Positions 61,437-64,000 of a stretch of 64,000 nt of DNA are shown here, piece by piece; position 1 is the first letter of the stretch, and each line of letters opens with the position of its first letter. Position numbers and translations under genes: made by a program. Source of the DNA: an uncultured Myxococcales bacterium. Its GTDB lineage: Bacteria > Myxococcota_A > Polyangia > Polyangiales > Polyangiaceae. The notes beneath the pieces were generated by a model that worked only from the letters and a program-made list of their open reading frames with translations, ran no database searches and was not told the DNA's origin. Location: positions 40,180-104,179 of the forward strand of contig CALFEQ010000136.1 in NCBI GenBank assembly GCA_937949945.1, read 5' to 3'.

Positions 61437-63721
61437 GAGCCTCCCAGCGTCATGGTCAACGTGAGGAAGACGCCGCGAGGAGCGCCCGCGGTGAAGTGGC
61501 GCGCGGGGACGAGCGTCGGCTGGCCCGCGGCGCGGAAGTCGGAGGCGAAGTTGAACTCGGAGAGGCGGTAGCGACGATCGAGGAGGTTCGTCGCCACGAG
61601 CGCCACCTCGAAGTTGCGCCAGGCGACCGACGCGGAGCCGTCGACGGTGAAGATCTCGTCGCTGCGCTGTCCGAACGGCAGCGCGCGGCGGCCCACGTAC
61701 GTGATGCCCGCGGCGAGCGCGCCCGTGAGCGTCTCTCCGCCGGGGCGCCAGGGAAGCTCGTGGTGCACCGCCGAGTCGGAGCGCACGACCACGTCGGGCA
61801 CGTACGGGACGAGCAGGTGCGTGTCGTCGAACACGGAGCGGACGAGCGTGACGTTCGCCGCCTGATCGAACCAGGGCCCGGTCGCGCGCACGGCGAAGGC
61901 CCAGCCGGTGCGCGTCGTGCCGTCCGCCAGCGTCGCGCGCCCGGCGGTCTCGCTGAAGATGAGGTCGCGATCAACGTGGGTGCGGAAGAAGACGGAGCGG
62001 ACCATCAGCTCGGTGTCGCCGATGCCGCGCGCGTAGCTCACGCCGAGGTCGCCCGCCTCGACGCTGGCGAACGGCGTCTCGAGGTCCTGGTTGATGTAAA
62101 CGGGATCGATGGAGCGGACGCCGCGGCCGGCCGACACCGAGGCGGTGAAGCCGGTGAACGGACCGAAGAGGATCGAGGCGCGCGGCAGGACGGCGATGCT
62201 CGCGGTGCCTCGCCGCTCGATGGGCTCGCGGTAGCGGCCGAAGTCCTGCTGCGAGAGGCAGCTCTGATCGCCGGGCGGATTCGCGGGCGACGGCTGCCGC
62301 GCCGTCTTCTGCGCGCATCGGTCGAGGACGTCGAACGTGAAGAGATCCCCGCGCACGCCGCCGCGCACGGTCAGCCAGCGAACGGGACGGATGCCCGCGT
62401 CGCCGTACATGCCGACGTTGCCGAGGCGGGAGTCGAGATCGGTCTCGGTCAGGTACGGCACGTCGGTGCCCGCCTCGATGCGGTGCTGCGTCGACGCTGT
62501 GCGATCGGCGCGGGCGAAGTAGCCGAGCTCGAGCTCCTGCGTCTCGCCGAACGCCTTCGTCCGCCATCGCGCCGAGCCGCGCGCGCCGACCGTCGCGCTG
62601 TCGACGTGGAGGTCGAGCAGGTCTCCGCGCTGCGGGTGCGGGTTCTGCTGCGGATGCTGCACGTCGAGCAGGAAGCCCGTGAAGTTCTCGCGCAGCCGCA
62701 TGTCGCGCATGATGAAGAAGACCTGCTGCTTCAAGAGCACGTCGCCGGTCTTCGTCTCGACGTCGCCCCAGACGGAGTAGCGGGACGAGTCGCCGCCCTG
62801 ACGCCTGTCGTACGTGTCGTAGAAGCCGATGCGGCCGCTCTCGACGTCGTCGGCGCGGACGACGCCGGCGCTCTTGAAATGCGAGGTGTACGCCTGCCCG
62901 CCGATCCGATAGCTGCCGCTCGAGCCGAGCCGGCCTTCGTACTGGCCCATCGTGCTGCCGCGCCGCGCGCTGCGGTTCATGCCGAAGCCCGAGGTGTCGA
63001 ACAGCTCGACGCCGCCGAACGTGTGCGAGCTCTCGCGCGTCGGCCCCCACGTGAGGAGCATGCGGTTCGTACCGAACGACCCGGTCGTGTACTTCGCCGT
63101 CAGCCCGCGCCGCGCGAGGCCGAGCTCGTAAGCGGCGCTGCCCGCGACGGCGAAGTTGCCCTGCCGCGGATCGAAGGGGCCCTCGACCACGCGGAGCGAC
63201 TCGACGAGCTCCGGGATGATGAAGTGGAGATCGGCGTAGCCGTTCCCGTGCAGGTTCCCCGCTTCGTTGATGGGGACGCCGGCAGCCGTAAATTCGATGT
63301 CCTGCCCTTCGCGCGCGTCGAAGCCGCGGAGGAACACCTGCTCGGCGTGGCCGTCGCCGCCCTTGTTGGTGAGGAGGATGCCGGGCGCGAGCTTGAGGAG
63401 ATCGGCGGCGTTCTGACGAGGCACGCGCGAGAGCTCGCCGACGCGGAGGTTGAAGTCGCTCACGCCGCGGCTCGGCACGAGCGCTCGCCCGCGGACGGTG
63501 ACGGTGACGTCTTCGTTCTTCTCGGTCGGCTCCCCTGCCCCGGGTTCTTGCTTCGCTCCGCTCCCGTCCGCGTCACCGGGCGTGGGCGCAGGATCGGGCG
63601 CAGGCTCCTGCGCAGACGCCGGCGGATCGGCGGAAGGCGGAGGCTCATCCGCACGCGCGCCGCGAGCGAGGAGCAACGCGGCAGCGATCGGGACGACGAA
63701 GACGCGACGACGTGGGGACAA
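61433..63721 (-). CDS. TonB-dependent outer-membrane receptor
   Basis: I place the start at the TTG at 63721, which gives LSPRRRVFVVPIAAALLLARG, a normal signal peptide, for 762 residues. A TTG at 63805 would add 28 residues with AT-rich codons unlike the rest and would cover a palindrome, so it is less likely. A Pro/Ala/Glu linker (about 25-70) precedes the plug (about 75-200; ILLTNKGGDGHAEQVFLRGF, ESLRVVEGPFDPRQGNFAV). The barrel fills the rest, ending GAPRGVFLTLTMTLGGS. It imports a large or scarce ligand using TonB-ExbBD energy. No TonB is nearby, and the ligand is unknown. Confidence 0.92.
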   Translation of the reverse strand: MSPRRRVFVVPIAAALLLARGARADEPPPSADPPASAQEPAPDPAPTPGDADGSGAKQEPGAGEPTEKNEDVTVTVRGRALVPSRGVSDFNLRVGELSRVPRQNAADLLKLAPGILLTNKGGDGHAEQVFLRGFDAREGQDIEFTAAGVPINEAGNLHGNGYADLHFIIPELVESLRVVEGPFDPRQGNFAVAGSAAYELGLARRGLTAKYTTGSFGTNRMLLTWGPTRESSHTFGGVELFDTSGFGMNRSARRGSTMGQYEGRLGSSGSYRIGGQAYTSHFKSAGVVRADDVESGRIGFYDTYDRRQGGDSSRYSVWGDVETKTGDVLLKQQVFFIMRDMRLRENFTGFLLDVQHPQQNPHPQRGDLLDLHVDSATVGARGSARWRTKAFGETQELELGYFARADRTASTQHRIEAGTDVPYLTETDLDSRLGNVGMYGDAGIRPVRWLTVRGGVRGDLFTFDVLDRCAQKTARQPSPANPPGDQSCLSQQDFGRYREPIERRGTASIAVLPRASILFGPFTGFTASVSAGRGVRSIDPVYINQDLETPFASVEAGDLGVSYARGIGDTELMVRSVFFRTHVDRDLIFSETAGRATLADGTTRTGWAFAVRATGPWFDQAANVTLVRSVFDDTHLLVPYVPDVVVRSDSAVHHELPWRPGGETLTGALAAGITYVGRRALPFGQRSDEIFTVDGSASVAWRNFEVALVATNLLDRRYRLSEFNFASDFRAAGQPTLVPARHFTAGAPRGVFLTLTMTLGGS

Positions 63722-63764
63722 CGCGGGCCCGGGACGGTTGATGGTTTGATGAAGCGAATCGTTG

Positions 63765-63783
63765 ATGAAGTCTTCGACTTCAT
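63765..63783 (-). promoter_or_regulatory. 19-bp palindrome upstream of the TonB-dependent receptor (Fur/Zur-like size)
   Basis: ATGAAGTC-TTC-GACTTCAT is a perfect 8-3-8 inverted repeat, 44 bases upstream of the TTG at 63721, in an AT-richer island (63737-63790). Its length matches metalloregulator operators such as Fur or Zur boxes, but the sequence is not a known consensus. Confidence 0.5.
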
Positions 63784-63854
63784 TGGCGATTCCGCGGGCG
63801 CGCAACGTACATCCAGGCGGGCTCGCGTCAACGACGAATCGTCGGCCCGACGGC

Positions 63855-64000
63855 AGTCTCCAGACTCCAGTCTCCAGTCTCCAGCAAGAGAGGACTCGCG
63901 CTCGCGTCGTGTCTCCCTGAGCTCTCGGGGTTTCGGCCTCGAACCCTCGGGAACTGGAGCCTGAAGTCTGGAGACTGGAGACTGAAGTCTGGAGACTGAA
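63855..64000. repeat. Inverted pair of heptamer arrays around a 71-bp spacer, cut by the window edge
   Basis: Four heptamers at 63855-63882 (AGTCTCC, AGACTCC, AGTCTCC x2) face inverted heptamers from 63954 to the window end (CTGGAGC, CTGAAGT, CTGGAGA x2, CTGAAGT, CTGGAGA, CTGAA). The right arm is open-ended at base 64000. The element lies upstream of the receptor gene. Confidence 0.85.

Overview
The window looks like chromosomal DNA of a very high-GC delta-proteobacterium of the myxobacterial type, most likely in or near the Polyangiales. This is inferred from the gene mix, not from a marker gene. Type IV pilus motor ATPases lie scattered as single genes. There are many lipoproteins of unknown function, a forkhead-associated protein beside a Ser/Thr kinase, large TPR proteins with acidic or proline-rich middles, frequent GTG/TTG starts and an almost uniform G/C third codon position. 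I found 55 protein genes, one of them cut by the left edge. I found no rRNA, tRNA, CRISPR array, insertion sequence or prophage. Genes are mostly single or in pairs, with few real operons.

Layout. 1-5.4 kb: a truncated coiled-coil protein, a membrane TPR protein, and a sigma factor overlapping a VOC protein. 5.4-13.2 kb: pilT, a lipoprotein, pilB, an FHA protein with a Ser/Thr kinase, and a rhodanese-MoeB fusion. 13.2-22 kb: a VWA lipoprotein, a YcbK-like zinc peptidase, a Cys-rich protein coupled to dtd, a pseudo-receiver regulator overlapping pdxA, tldD, and a 734-bp stretch without a gene. 22-32 kb: a 1024-residue TPR protein overlapping a DUF924 protein, ssb, an ABC exporter, an SthA-like flavoprotein, a GNAT enzyme and an NlpC/P60 lipoprotein. 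32-47 kb: a beta-propeller-like protein, a TIM-barrel-like protein, a GT28-type glycosyltransferase, a homocysteine methyltransferase-like protein, a PPP phosphatase, a POT/MFS transporter, lipoproteins, an esterase, a methionine-rich protein, a short ExbD, a second GNAT enzyme and an Fpg/Nei glycosylase. 47-59 kb: a release-factor-domain protein that has lost its GGQ loop, a fatty-acid desaturase, an MFS exporter, serA, a rhodanese, a class II amidotransferase and dnaK. 59-64 kb: a lipoprotein with a near-perfect CRP-type site upstream, then a TonB-dependent receptor overlapping a second lipoprotein.

The least expected signal is non-coding. Period-7 tandem repeats that fit one degenerate heptamer, C(A/G)G(T/G)C(C/T)(C/T), occur only between genes. 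Three times they form inverted pairs bracketing spacers of 71-235 bp. A second dispersed repeat (32 bp, ending in CGGGAA CGGGAA CGGGGG) occurs in two other intergenic gaps. Other points worth following are the in-frame loss of the catalytic GGQ loop in the ArfB-like protein, a protein that is about 40 percent methionine, the sigma/VOC and pseudo-receiver/pdxA overlaps, and three candidate operators (16298, 60387 and 63765).
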